Shown here piece after piece: positions 44,881 through 55,413 of a DNA stretch of 64,000 nucleotides; the stretch's first letter is position 1; the number at the start of each line of letters is the position of its first letter. The position numbers were made by a program, and so were the translations under genes. The notes under the pieces are model-generated. The model was not told the origin of the DNA, ran no database searches, and saw nothing but the letters and a program-made list of their open reading frames with translations. Source of the DNA: Forficula auricularia (taxonomy: Eukaryota; Arthropoda; Insecta; Dermaptera; Forficulidae); contig JALMQS010000099.1 of assembly GCA_024734495.1 (NCBI GenBank), positions 67,750,483 through 67,814,482 of the forward strand. Reading direction: 5' to 3'.

Positions 44881-45689
44881 CTTTAATTAATTAAATTGGA
44901 AAATTCTAATATATTCTAATATTTGTAATGATCTATTAGTGGAATTTAAAATAAAAAAAACAATTGATTTTATTAAAAGGAAATTGAATAAAAATGTAAT
45001 TATACATTTTAATCAAGACAACCACCTGTGAATAATTATTTCAATTAACAAAAAACTCATGAAAAATAATTTATACGAAGATGAGACCGTGACAGATCGA
45101 ATTTTCAACCCAAAAATCCCCTAACACGTAAATTTCATCAAAATCGGTAGAGCCGTTTTCAAATTAAAATATAAACAATTTTTGTTTGTTTAATAAAAGA
45201 GTAGATCGATTATTTTGAAAGTTCTGCTAATAATAAATATTTCTCTTCTTCTGAACTTGTTTCCACTCCTTTCATTCTTGCATTTTTTTCTTCTTTTACG
45301 GATTCCAGTCAGGATCATTTTTCCTGCACGGGTTTTGTTTCTCTTCTTTATTAGCCAAGAATCCATTCTTTTTTTTATTTTATTTTATTTTCAATGTAAT
45401 TAACCAAATGCCAACTTAAAAAATACATAATAATAATAATAATAAAAATGCACATACACCACACATATCAAAGTTTAAAATATCTTAATTAATCACAACA
45501 TCGATACTCCCTACCTACTTGGTACAATTAATGATAAACAGGTTTTTCAACTTTTCATATTCCAAAAGAATATAAAAAAATTTGCTAAGTGTGCCTAAAT
45601 GACTTTTACTTACCTGGTCTCATCTTTTCAAATTTTTACAAAACTTGGTAAGCTTAAACGCAAATAATACTAATTTGACGCTTATTATT

Positions 45690-46160
45690 AGAGTTCCGTT
45701 CAAAATTAAAACGGAACCCTATTGATGCTTGCAAATTAATCGGCTAAAAACTCTTTTTTCAAAATTCGGCACCGTAAAATTGAAAAATAGAGTGAGCTGT
45801 CTTCCCGATTTTGTGAGGCACTGTTTCATGTTTTTTGTTCTATTTCCATGCCTTTTGTTTAGTCTACGTTCCAAAATTTTTAAAATCACTGCTCTCTTGG
45901 TGTCCATCGACTAGGAATGTGTCGTCTAATTCTTGTTAATTCTAGGTTGATAGCCCCGCAAACGTGGATAAAATTGTGGATGTCGTTATTATATATGGTT
46001 TTATAGCTATGGCAATTTTGAGTACTAAAAAACGCACATGGCAATTTCGAATTTATAGTAAGGTCGCGGTCTATTCTCTCTTCCCAGACGGTTTTTATCA
46101 GAATTAGAAAAATCGTCCTAACCCAAAATTGGAGCACGTGTTTGTGAAACCTTGGAGCAA
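45690..46160 (-). other. Possible degraded transposon with GTTCCGTT hairpin end
   Basis: A hairpin 'gttccgttcaaaattaaaac-ggaac' (45692-45716) sits at one edge, of a type seen at DNA transposon termini. Minus-strand frames of 62 and 83 codons next to it have fairly GC-rich codons but no recognised domain. The stretch is unlike its AT-rich neighbours. Identity is unresolved. Confidence 0.25.
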
Positions 46161-46389
46161 CACAAAAACCTTTTAATCTTCACCTTAATTTGTATTAATC
46201 ATCTTATTAATTTTAATTTGTAAAATTATTGGATAAAAAATACTTGGTAGGTTTCACATTAATGTAATGTAATTTTTTATACAATAAATTTAAAAAATGT
46301 TTCACCAAGTACCAACACCAAATTCCTTAAAAACTATTTTAATTTGTGTTTAAAATAAGCTGACGTGTTCTGATGTGGCCATCCACTTG

Positions 46390-47303
46390 ACTTTACCATA
46401 CAACCTGGCCCCTCACTTATTTTTATATATAAATTATTTATAATCATGCAGGGGGGGTTAGTTTTTCCATTTTTAGACTCCCGGGACCCGCTGATTATGT
46501 ACCTATACAAAATTTGGTTGAGTTTGGTGAATGGCAAAGATTTCCATTTTTTGACCCTTCCCCCCATTTCGGGCGGTTAGTTTTTGCATTTTTAGACTTC
46601 TTGGGTCCCACTGATTATGTATACAAAATTTGGTTTAGTTTGGTAAATGGCCAAGATTTTCATTTTTTGACCCTCCGCCCCCCCCCCCCCATTTCGGGCG
46701 GTTAGTTTTTGCATTTTTAGACTTCTTGGGTCCCACTGATTATGTATACAAAATTTGGTTGAGTTTGGTAAATGGCCAAGATTTTCATTTTTTGAACCTC
46801 CGCCCCCCCCCCCCATTTTGGGCGGTTAGATTTTGCATTTTTAGACTTCTGGGGGTCCACTGATTATGTATACAAAATTTGGTTGAGTTTGCTCAAACGA
46901 CCTAGATTTTTAATTTTTAACCCCCCTCGACCCCCCTTAATTTTGGGTCGATATGCACCAAAATCTAATCAGCTCTTAATCTCAATGGACCAAAACTACG
47001 TGTGAAATTTGGTTTCGATATTCACACTAGTTTTTGAGCTAGCTCGTACACAAATTTGGTAACGCACAGACTAACTAACTAACTAACAGACATTTTGACA
47101 CAACAATTATTATCTCGAAAAATATAATTTTTTCGATGTTCACTTATTAGAGCTTTTTTGTAGACCTAAATGCCATGGTTTCGCTCAATTTTTTTAATCG
47201 AAATAGTTTCAGCCGTTTTTAGATATTTTGAAAAAAGAAGGAAAAAAACCACTTTTTTCATGCACGATTACAATACTTCTGACCATACCCTGTATGGTAA
47301 AGT
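46390..47303 (-). mobile_element. ACTTTACCATACA-family transposon, copy c (longest)
   Basis: Ends ACTTTACCATACAACC and TGTATGGTAAAGT. Inverted relative to copies a and b. It carries four copies of the internal unit starting near 46477, 46592, 46720 and 46844 (spacing about 115-128 bp), each with a poly-C tract of different length. The 'aactaactaactaacagaca' run near 47077 is the complement of the 'gttagttagttag' run in copy b. Non-coding. Confidence 0.65.
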
Positions 47304-47765
47304 AAAATATATGTGAAAGGAACTTTTAATTAATAAGCGAGTGTAATCAGTTTGAATTTTAACATTTATTTAAATTCCAACCTTTTATATTTTATTTCTA
47401 TAGTTTTAAGTTATTTTTCCTACCCTCAATTGTATTCGCATTTAGAAACCATATTTTATCATCATCAATTTATATTAAATTTTATTAAATCTATACAGTC
47501 CACTTAACCTGAAATTAATTTTTTTATTTTATAATTCCTATAATTTACATTATTTCTCCACTCTGCCATCGTTGCACCACCTATTATTGTCTCTACATTG
47601 TCTGGCTGTCAGACCAATATTGTAGCTCGTAAACTAGATGAAATTTACAAGTATTTTTCTGAGATTAACAGGTTATTATGACCGTTTACCTTAATTTTTC
47701 AGATTTACCTTCATATTATTTATGAATTTTTTTTCTTCCTATATAATTTTTAGAATTTTCCTGAT

Positions 47766-48200
47766 AGGAGACCCGGCTCTAACCAGCTCACTCGACTCTC
47801 TGGCTCACCGAAGAACCGTTTCTGCCCTTTCCCTGTACTACAGATACTATCGCGGTGTCTGTTCAGTCGAGCTGAAATCAATTATCCCCCCTAATGCCCT
47901 CTTTACGAGAAACACGCGGTTTTCTAACGCTCAGCACCCCTTCGCTGTCAAATTGGATAAAAGTCGAAAAAGCGCTTTCGCCAACTCTTTTATCCCTATG
48001 ACCTCCAGAGACTGGAACTCGCTCCCTGCCACCATCTTTCTCGCGACTTATAACCTTCAGCTATTTAAGACCCGTATCCACAGATAACTTCGAACCCCGC
48101 CCAACCCATAAAATTCTTTCTTCTTCTCTTCACGATGGAGGGGCCAACCCAGGCCTTTAAGGGTTGCACCTTTTTGGTGTAACTCCTTCTCTCATCATTA
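47766..48200 (+). pseudogene. 5'-truncated Jockey/CR1-like LINE, C-terminal ORF2
   Basis: The open frame to 48087 encodes SLDSLAHRRTVSALSLYYRY, VELKSIIPP, HPFAVKLDKSRKSAFANSF, IPMTSRDWNSLPATIF and a terminal FKTRIHR, the well-known C-terminal segment of Jockey/CR1-type ORF2. The 3' UTR ends in a (TAAAA)n-like tail near 48205-48225. It is the same family as 5168-5470 but better preserved. RT and endonuclease domains are absent, consistent with usual 5' truncation during target-primed reverse transcription. Confidence 0.8.
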
Positions 48201-48264
48201 TCATAAAAAAATAAAATAAAATAAGAGAAATCAATGAGGCTGTTCTCTGCTTGATGCAAATAAA

Positions 48265-48575
48265 CATACAGTAAGTAAATTGAAAGTTTTTTGGCGAGAG
48301 TAGCAGAATTTTTATAAATTGAAGGAGACAATAAAAGAGTGTGTCTTCTGCTGGGATTATAAATTTTTAATTTATTTACAACCAGAATATAGTTTCCAGA
48401 GGTTTGCTTTTCATCAGTCTATTACAATTGATTCATAGGAATGGTACCATTCATAGATTAATTCCTGTGAATCAATTGTAATAGACTGTTGAAGAGGGCA
48501 AAGCTCTCGAAACTATAGTCTCGTTATAAATAAATTAAAAATTAATAATCCCAGCATAACACACACTCTTTTATA
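48265..48575. mobile_element. Ribozyme family B inverted dimer (locus B2)
   Basis: The left unit is on the minus strand: core CTGATGA (48417-48411), but stem II is disrupted and an extra G precedes GAAA (48396-48393). The right unit is on the plus strand: core CTGTTGA (48486-48492, A6 changed to T), with stem II GAGGGC/GCTCTC, GAAA (48509-48512) and TATAGTC all intact. The units meet head to head around 'aatcaattgt' on both sides of 48.45 kb. A clear target duplication was not found; the right end is truncated in the 'cacactctttta' tail. Confidence 0.6.
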
Positions 48576-48599
48576 GAGACTATATAGTAGGTATATAAT

Positions 48600-49380
48600 A
48601 ACTAATATAGCACTCGAATTGTTTACATGGATGTGTCAACTAGAATAACGAGCCGTTAAGCGAAGCGCCTGCACGCCTGCAGTGTATAGCTTTAGCTTAA
48701 ATTAATAATATGAATGTTGCCTAACATCTAGGCGCCCTGTTGCTCATTGAATAAACTAGAAGTACTTATTATCAAGTATATTTTGTTAAACCACAGCAAT
48801 ACTTTTTCATCGGGAAGAATTTTTAGATTAGGGCTACTATTATTCCTCTATTTGTAAGAGGGAGGGGGGGGGGGGTGATTCATGGGCACTAGAGTGGTCC
48901 TTATTTTGGGTTTTTTTTCCGAATTTTTACGCTGCCAGAGGTTCATATGGTTCGAAATAAATAAAAAAAATATCTTCCAAATTTCATGTCCCTATCTCAA
49001 TTTTAACCTGGGCCCCACAGCGATGTATGGGGTTTTTGGCATTGAACAAAGAATTTTTTATCCCGGCCAAAGTAATGGTTCGAATAATTTGAAACTCTTT
49101 AGACTTTATCCTTCTAATAGTAGCTATGCCTCAGAATTTTTACATATTTTTAGCTCTTATAATTTTGGAGACTATAACTTACTAATACTAAGATATAACA
49201 GTATTTTATCTAGCTGTAACTCCAAAATTATCTATCTACTCTTATTAAACGAGCAAAAATTGTATATTTATTTATTTATTTATATATTTGTATCTTGGTT
49301 CTATTTTGAAAACGGCCCTACCGATTTTGATGAAACAAAATCTATTAACAAAGTTTTGAGGATGAAAAAACGATCTGGCT
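48600..49380. other. AT-rich sequence; incidental long frame
   Basis: A 166-codon plus-strand frame (48882-49382) has no recognisable domain, is rich in F, Y and I as expected from AT-rich DNA, and its last third is the dispersed repeat 'aaacgagcaa..ttgatgaaac' shared with 32.2 kb. Not called as a gene. Confidence 0.4.
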
Positions 49381-49390
49381 AGGTCTGGAC

Positions 49391-49587
49391 CTCATCAAAA
49401 TTCATCTTAATTGATTTTTTATTAATTAAAGTAATTATTTTTTTTTTTTTATCAAACAGGACAATATCGGGTCTATTTGCCTCAACTGCTCTATCAGTTG
49501 TGATGGCACAGTCCCACAAAATTCTCGCTCTATCATTGCTGATTACTGTCACAAGCTTACATTTGTAACAAGGTTGTTCTTCTTCTA
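49391..49587 (-). pseudogene. R2-like retrotransposon, restriction-like endonuclease part (right-hand piece)
   Basis: The minus-strand frame reads CYKCKLVTVISNDRARILWD, CAITTDRAVEANRPDIVLFD. The ILWD...TDR..EANRPDIV pattern is that of the C-terminal endonuclease region of R2/site-specific-type non-LTR elements, where the RPDI/D residues belong to the nuclease active site. It breaks off in an A-rich run near 49455. The piece preceding it in the protein lies at 50483-50667, on the far side of a mariner insertion. Confidence 0.65.
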
Positions 49588-49589
49588 TA

Positions 49590-50480
49590 GGGTTTTCCAA
49601 TAAGATGTGTTATTTTGATATTCAAAGAAAAATGGCATTTTCTGAGATAAATGATCGGATGTTTATTTCAATGTAAAGAGAAAGGTATGCCATTAATAAT
49701 GGAAAACAATATCAGTCAAATGGTCACCACGGCTACGCTTACAGGACCATATCCTTTTCATGAAATTTTCCATCACCAAATCGCAAAGTGGCTGCTGTAT
49801 GCCCTCAATAGCTTCTCGAATTCCATCTTTGAGGTCTTGAATCGACGCTGGACTGTTGGCGTAGACCTTATCTTTCACGTGGCGTGTTAAATCACAAGAT
49901 CTCGGTGGCCAATTGTGATCACCTCTTCGAGAGATAACACGGTCCGGAAACAATCTGAAAAGACACCACGTTGTTGATGATCGGCCGGCTTGAGTTCTTG
50001 TGTTAACTGAACTTTATAAGCCTTAAGACCCAAGTCATTATGCAAAATACGGTGTAATGACGTTTGTGGAATGCCCAATTCCAAAGAACGACGAGTAATG
50101 GACAAACCTGGGTTTTCTTCAACACTTTGGGCTACAGCAGCAATATTCTCAGTTGTTCTTGAGCGACGTGTACGGGTTTTATTCTTCACATCACTAACTT
50201 GTCCCAACAGCTCGAATTTTTCCACCAATTTCTGTATTGCGGACCGACAAGGTGCTTTACGACGACCCAAAATTGTTTTAGTTTTACGAACCTTCGCTGC
50301 CAAATTTTCACCAATTTTATAGTGAATTTTAATAATTTCAATGCGTTGTTGAAGCGTATATCGTTCCATTTTTATTAATGGCGTAGTTTCTACTTGTCAA
50401 ATGTCAAAAAATTACAGCCAAAAGTGAGATCTACCGAAATAGCGGGCTATTCAAAATAACACCTCTTATTGGAAAACCCT
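49590..50480 (-). mobile_element. Internally deleted mariner-like element
   Basis: Terminal inverted repeats start GGGTTTTCCAATAAG (left, 49590; right, reverse complement ending 50480), within a TA-rich junction. The minus-strand frame 50369-49887 encodes the N-terminal helix-turn-helix region (MERYTLQQRIEIIKIHYKIG, then SITRRSLELGIPQTSLHRIL). The frame 49953-49693 encodes the C-terminal end (WPPRSCDLTRHVKDKVYAN to GDHLTDIVFHY). The catalytic middle, including the aspartate triad, is missing, so the element is non-autonomous. The deletion joint is near 49955-49985. Confidence 0.8.
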
Positions 50481-50482
50481 TT

Positions 50483-50667
50483 ATAAGACGATATCTCTTT
50501 CCCAGTGCTTGATGTATGACCTTGGCTACATTATTATGCCTTTGTAGATATTCAGTTGGAGCCAGTGATGGGAATGGGCATCCACAGCAAATATGTTGTA
50601 TTGATTCATTGGTAGTTTTACATAGGTGACATCTACTGTCGATCCGCTGACCCATGAATTCATTCAT
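50483..50667 (-). pseudogene. R2-like retrotransposon, CCHC zinc-finger part (left-hand piece)
   Basis: The minus-strand frame carries a C-X2-C-X8-H-X4-C finger (CHLCKTTNESIQHICCGC), then APTEYLQRHNNVAKVIHQAL, matching the finger-plus-linker that precedes the endonuclease in R2-group proteins. The upstream end stops at an ATT microsatellite (50670-50690). The downstream end is cut by the mariner at 50480, and the reading resumes in 49587-49391. Confidence 0.7.
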
Positions 50668-50998
50668 TATTATTATTATTATTATTATTTTATATTATTT
50701 TATATTTTCAGCTTCTCTTCAAACAAAAAGAGTGGATACGGAGATCATAGTACCAGATCAGCCGAGGATATATGTACTACATAACATAGGGGGTGAGTTT
50801 TTGAAAACAATTTTAATTTCAACTACTTTCCCTTTTATAATGCATATAATTATTTTTTTTACTCGGTACGCTTGTAAGGAATAATTCCACTCGAAGTTTT
50901 ACAATTTTTTTTCTTTTTAATGGATATTTTCGTGGAGAAAAATCATTTTCAATCTGTCTACTTCGCCTGCCTCCCGGGCGTACCGAATGAAATGTTTC

Positions 50999-51962
50999 TT
51001 GGGTCGTCTATAAATTACCTCACACGAATTTCAAGATTATTAGATCCCCCTCCTCCTGTGTCACATTCTGTCACATTTTCATTGAGTCCCCCCCCCCCTG
51101 AATTGTGACGTCAAACTATCACTTTTATACCCTATAATTTAATAATTGTAGAATTTTATTTTATAAATTTATTGACTCCATGCACGACACTATAGACATC
51201 TGGTGGTGAAAAACCAGCACTAAATTTATAAAAAAATACACTTATTGTTATAGAGATTTACAGTAAAAAGTGAGGAAAAAATTAAAAAGCAGGTAATTTT
51301 GCAATTGTTCTTTGTGTGTTTGATGTCTTCAGTTCTTTGTATTATTCACACCAAAAAATACCTAAGTACAGTCCTGTGTATATACATTTTTAGGATATTG
51401 GTTTTCATTTAGAGGTTAGACCTGTCAAGTTGTTTTGATTAATGATATACTCATTTGGAAAACAAAATGAATTAATTTATAAAACGCAATCTATCGTTTT
51501 ATCTGCTCTGTTTTATATTTGGCTTTTGGAAAGATATAAAATTTATACTTGCTATTTAGACCATTATACACGAAGTATGACCCATTTTTAAAAATAATTC
51601 TCTATTAATGCTGTTGAATATTTCCGGATTCTTTACTTTTTTCACCGCCTCGTGCGCTTCGATCGATTTTCTTATCCCCACCAGGGAGCATGTACGGAGC
51701 CAATAGTAACTCAACTAAAGGGATTTAATATATTTTAAGCTTATCTTTATTTTTATTCATATCATTTAACACATTCACTATTACTATTATTATTGCATTA
51801 TAAATAAATTTAAAAAATATATTTTAAAATTTTTAAAAATTTTTTAATTTGATTTTTGTGATATCAGAATTTTTAAGATCCCCGGGCTTCCCTGTTACAT
51901 TTTGTGACAAATATGAGATGCCCCCTTCCCCTGGAGTGTGACGTAATTTATGGACAGCCCCT
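50999..51962. mobile_element. DNA transposon or MITE with GGGTCGTCTATAAATTAC ends
   Basis: The left end GGGTCGTCTATAAATTACCT and the right end, reverse complemented, GGGGCTGTCCATAAATTACG form inverted repeats that continue into 'tcacac'. Subterminal 'gatccccctcctcctgtgtc' and 'gatgcccccttcccctggag' blocks are also opposed. About 960 bp with no transposase frame. It contains a less repetitive interior (51.58-51.72 kb). Confidence 0.6.
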
Positions 51963-52820
51963 CACTTCAAGAGACCAAAAAGCTAAAATTAGATAAGAGG
52001 GCGTAGGAAAATTGAATTAAATAAAATAAATCCATATATAGTATAAAGTTCTCCTTTTAATAACAATATTATCATGATTCCTTACTCTACTTAATCCAAA
52101 AAAGCTTTCTAAAGTACATAAGTGTATATGCAAGATTCAATTTTAATATAAAAACTTGCTTTAAAAAATTGAAATTAATTTTTTTCATTCTCAAGCGATA
52201 TTTGAGCAATTTATTAGAATAAAAATGAATAGATTTCCCGTGTTATAAAGTGCTATGAAAAATTAACAAAAAAATATCATACACCTGTGTTATAAGCTAT
52301 ATATATAGTTAGTTACCTGTAGTGAATATACATACATTGGCTGTTAAATAAATAAACATCAAACAGATAAATAAATAAATAAAAGTGTTTTCAGAAATAG
52401 ATGTCGTTTATCGCAATTATTATTATTGAATTCAAATCAATTGAACTGAAGTGAAATTCAATTAAACGTGAGGGGTAAGTTTATTAATACCTGCGGAATA
52501 CCACAATTACTCGATTCTAAGGCACGCTTTTCTTCAAATTTTAGGATATGAAAAAAAGGCTTACATTTGCGTATATATTATCTAGGTTAAATAAAGAAAA
52601 AAATATTGAAACTTATAAAATTGAGGTTCGTTTTAAGGCTCTACCCACACGCTGCCTTTTTGTACAAATAAGTTAGAATAGGCAAGACGGAGATAAAAGA
52701 CGTAGTGTGTAGTATGCCTTTTCGATTCGATTACACTTCTTATAATAGAATCGAGAAAATTTTGTACATCTTAAATTGGAAATAATCGAATTGATTGAAT
52801 AATGAGAAGATGATATAATA
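51963..52820. other. AT-rich sequence, nothing recognised
   Basis: A few (TAAA)n tracts near 52.35-52.38 kb. No coding frame, terminal repeats or conserved motif was seen. Confidence 0.4.
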
Positions 52821-53592
52821 TACTACGGTGCGAAAAAATCGATCCACCAATAAAACTTTATTAAATAGCAAATTATTTTAAAAATTTTTACAAATAACCA
52901 TATAATTTGTTCCATTTACTCAATCGATCCACCAATAAAACTTTATTAAATAGCAAGTTATTTTAAAAATTTTTACAAATAACCATATAATTTGTTCCAT
53001 TTACTCAATCGATCCACCAATAAAACTTTATTAAATAGCAAATTATTTTAAAAATTTTTACAAATAACCATATAATTTGTTCCATTTACTCAATCGATCC
53101 ACCAATAAAACTTTATTAAATAGCAAATTATTTTAAAAATTTTTACAAATAACCATATAATTTGTTCCATTAACTCTTAAACTAACATATTCAATAAATA
53201 TTGTTGATAATTTTTGAATTTTATAAAAAAAAAATAAGTAAAATTAAATTAAGAGATACAATTACAAATTATCAAACTTTTTCAAAATCACTTTACATAT
53301 AAATAAAATTTTAATAAAAGATCAAATTTCATTTGAAATATCAATCAAATGAATAATTTTGAATTAAGTATCATTGATAGAAAGATAAAATATACAAAAT
53401 GGATATTTCTGAAGTTCAAGCAGTTCAAATTGTGTGCCTAATTAATCAAGGGCTAAGTCAACAACAAGTGGCAAGTACACTTGCAATAAGCAATAATTTC
53501 AATAATGTATGGTTACTTGTAAAAAAATTAAAAATGATTTATTATTTAATAAAGTGTTTATTGGTGGATCGATTTTTTTGCACTTCAGTGTA
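52821..53592 (+). mobile_element. Degenerate Tc1-like element with expanded subterminal repeat
   Basis: Left terminus TACTACGGTGCGAAAAAATC; right terminus in reverse TACACTGAAGTGCAAAAAAA. Both continue into 'tcgatccaccaataaa'. TA borders fit Tc1/mariner insertion. Inside, from 53399, a plus-strand frame starts MDISEVQAVQIVCLINQGLS, the N-terminal helix-turn-helix of a Tc1 transposase (compare MDTKPEVAAQVVALLEQSLS at 56727), but it is lost after about 34 codons. The left inverted repeat has been amplified into four 85-bp tandem copies. Confidence 0.75.
52837..53178. repeat. 85-bp tandem repeat, 4 copies
   Basis: 'gatccaccaataaaacttta' begins at 52841, 52926, 53011 and 53096, exactly 85 bp apart. 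Copies differ by only two or three bases (for example 'gcaagttatt' in copy 2, 'ccattaactc' at the end of copy 4). The unit's start equals the terminal inverted repeat of the surrounding Tc1-like element. High identity points to a recent local expansion. Confidence 0.9.
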
Positions 53593-53652
53593 TAATATTA
53601 ATATATAAGGTCACTATCAAAATAGAGTGTTTTAATTTATCCACGATTAAGA

Positions 53653-54629
53653 TTACATAATTATTCGGTAATAATACTGAAAAATTTCCAATTTTTTTAA
53701 TCTTACGCATAGATGATTCAATTGATTAATACTAATATCCATATCTCTGACATTAAGTAGTTTCAACGTTTCGATTTTATGTTTAGAAATGGTCAAATAC
53801 GAAATCAGCTCTAAATAATTAAATTCCATCAATACTATTCCCTTAAGATTAGGAAATTTGTCTAGATCTAATATTACATTTTCTTTCGGATTGAATAAAC
53901 TTATAATTTCAACTTCTGGACAATATGTTGCAAAATCATCAAGTGTTTCTAACGTTGTGAATGCATCATAAATTTCGGTTAGTTTCAATCTTGCAGGAGA
54001 TTCACAATTAGAGAGATAAACAGATAAGCCTGCTTCTAAATTTTGGTACATGCCCAAAGATTTTAAATTTGGTAAAAGTTTTAATAATTTAGCACAATCT
54101 CTTGGAGATAAATTATTACAATTAATTTTTTCAATTTTCTGGAGACCATTTTGAACATCGGGATCATGCATATTAAAATCTTCCTTGATCAGAAGATCAT
54201 AGATGGTGCAATTATAGTCATAACATTGCACACGAATATCTTTTAGTTTGGTACATTTTTTCAAAAGCGTTTTGAATCCTCGCTTAAACATAGAATCGAT
54301 TGGGAATTCAGAGAATTCAATCCTTTCTATATTCGGAGCTAATTTCCAAATCATTTCAAACAAGGATGGTTTAGTCCAACAATTCCAGGGTCTTTGTACA
54401 AAACTGATGAATTTGGTATCCTTGCCGAGAAAAATAAGAAGACTTTTCAAACGGATTTCTTCTGTAATTGTAATATCCGCCAGAATATTTTGCAAAATTC
54501 TATATTTTGTCGATCGATGCACTTTATTATTAATAAATTCTCTTTCTATTTCGAAATTAAATTTGTGTTCCTTCTTCAGCTCGTTAATGTATTTAGGCGT
54601 AATTTCCGTTACCGTATCATCCACATGCT
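53653..54629 (-). CDS. LRR-like protein gene, terminal exon
   Basis: Minus-strand exon of 977 nt ending in TAA (53655-53653). The acceptor is TTTATCATTGTTTCAG ending at 54630; the exon then begins AG|CAT|GTG|GAT. It encodes about 325 residues with repeated leucine-rich patterns such as LLKLLPNLKSLGMYQNL, FPNLKGIVLMEF, KIETLKLLNVRDMDI and LNHLCVRLKKLEIFQ, preceded by a charged helical N-terminal part. This resembles the LRR half of F-box/LRR-type insect proteins, but no F-box is seen, so the function is not assigned. No signal peptide or membrane segment. With exon 1 the protein is 355 aa. No interrupting stop or frameshift. The exon ends about 60 bp from the Tc1 derivative at 53592. Confidence 0.75.
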
Positions 54630-55413
54630 CTGAAACAATGATAAATTATTGAAGTCCATATTATTTAATAAATGAAGTACATACACTGAAAAAACGATAT
54701 ATTTATAGTTAAGAAATTATATTTGATATGAATAAATGGTGAAGTTAATTATGGTGAAATCGATCTCGTTCAATATGAACAAATGATATATGTATTTTAA
54801 GTATTCTCATATTTTTGGATCAACTCTCAGATATATTAATAGTTAAGATGCATCTATTTGAACCAAGCACCAATAGGTTATGAAAATATTGTTATTTGAG
54901 TAAAATAGTGGAATAGTTAATTTTAATAGTTAGGTATTTAAATGAAATAATAGGTAAGTACGACAAGTAAATGATATAAACTTGAATATTTTTTATTTAT
55001 AATAACTAGATGAGTATATTAATTTGATGTAGAATCTATATTCAAATTCAAATGAATTATATAAATATTTATTTTAATTATTCATTTGGTTGAATTAATT
55101 AGATACAAATTTAAATTAATTATTATATTTGATTTAAGATACAAGGTAATCTAATTTTAATATATATTAATATTTCTTATAATCTTATAGTGAATTTTAA
55201 AATTAAAAACAATTAATAATGTAAAAAAAATTTGTTATTTTTTTACATATCTTAATTATTAAGATATCACTATTTCCAAAAAATCTAAGTCGTTTTATGA
55301 TAACAAGACATTTGTTTATATAAAACAAGTGGTTTTACTTGAAGTAAACAACACATTGATTTAATTATAAAAGAAATCTAATGGAATAAAATAGATCACT
55401 CAAGTATATAATA

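Noticed and set aside
48882..49382. 166-codon plus-strand frame
   Set aside because: F/Y/I-rich composition expected from AT-rich DNA, no domain, and the last third lies in a dispersed repeat shared with 32.2 kb.
54248..54652. 134-codon and 79-codon plus-strand frames opposite the LRR exon
   Set aside because: Shadows of the minus-strand coding exon; no features of their own.
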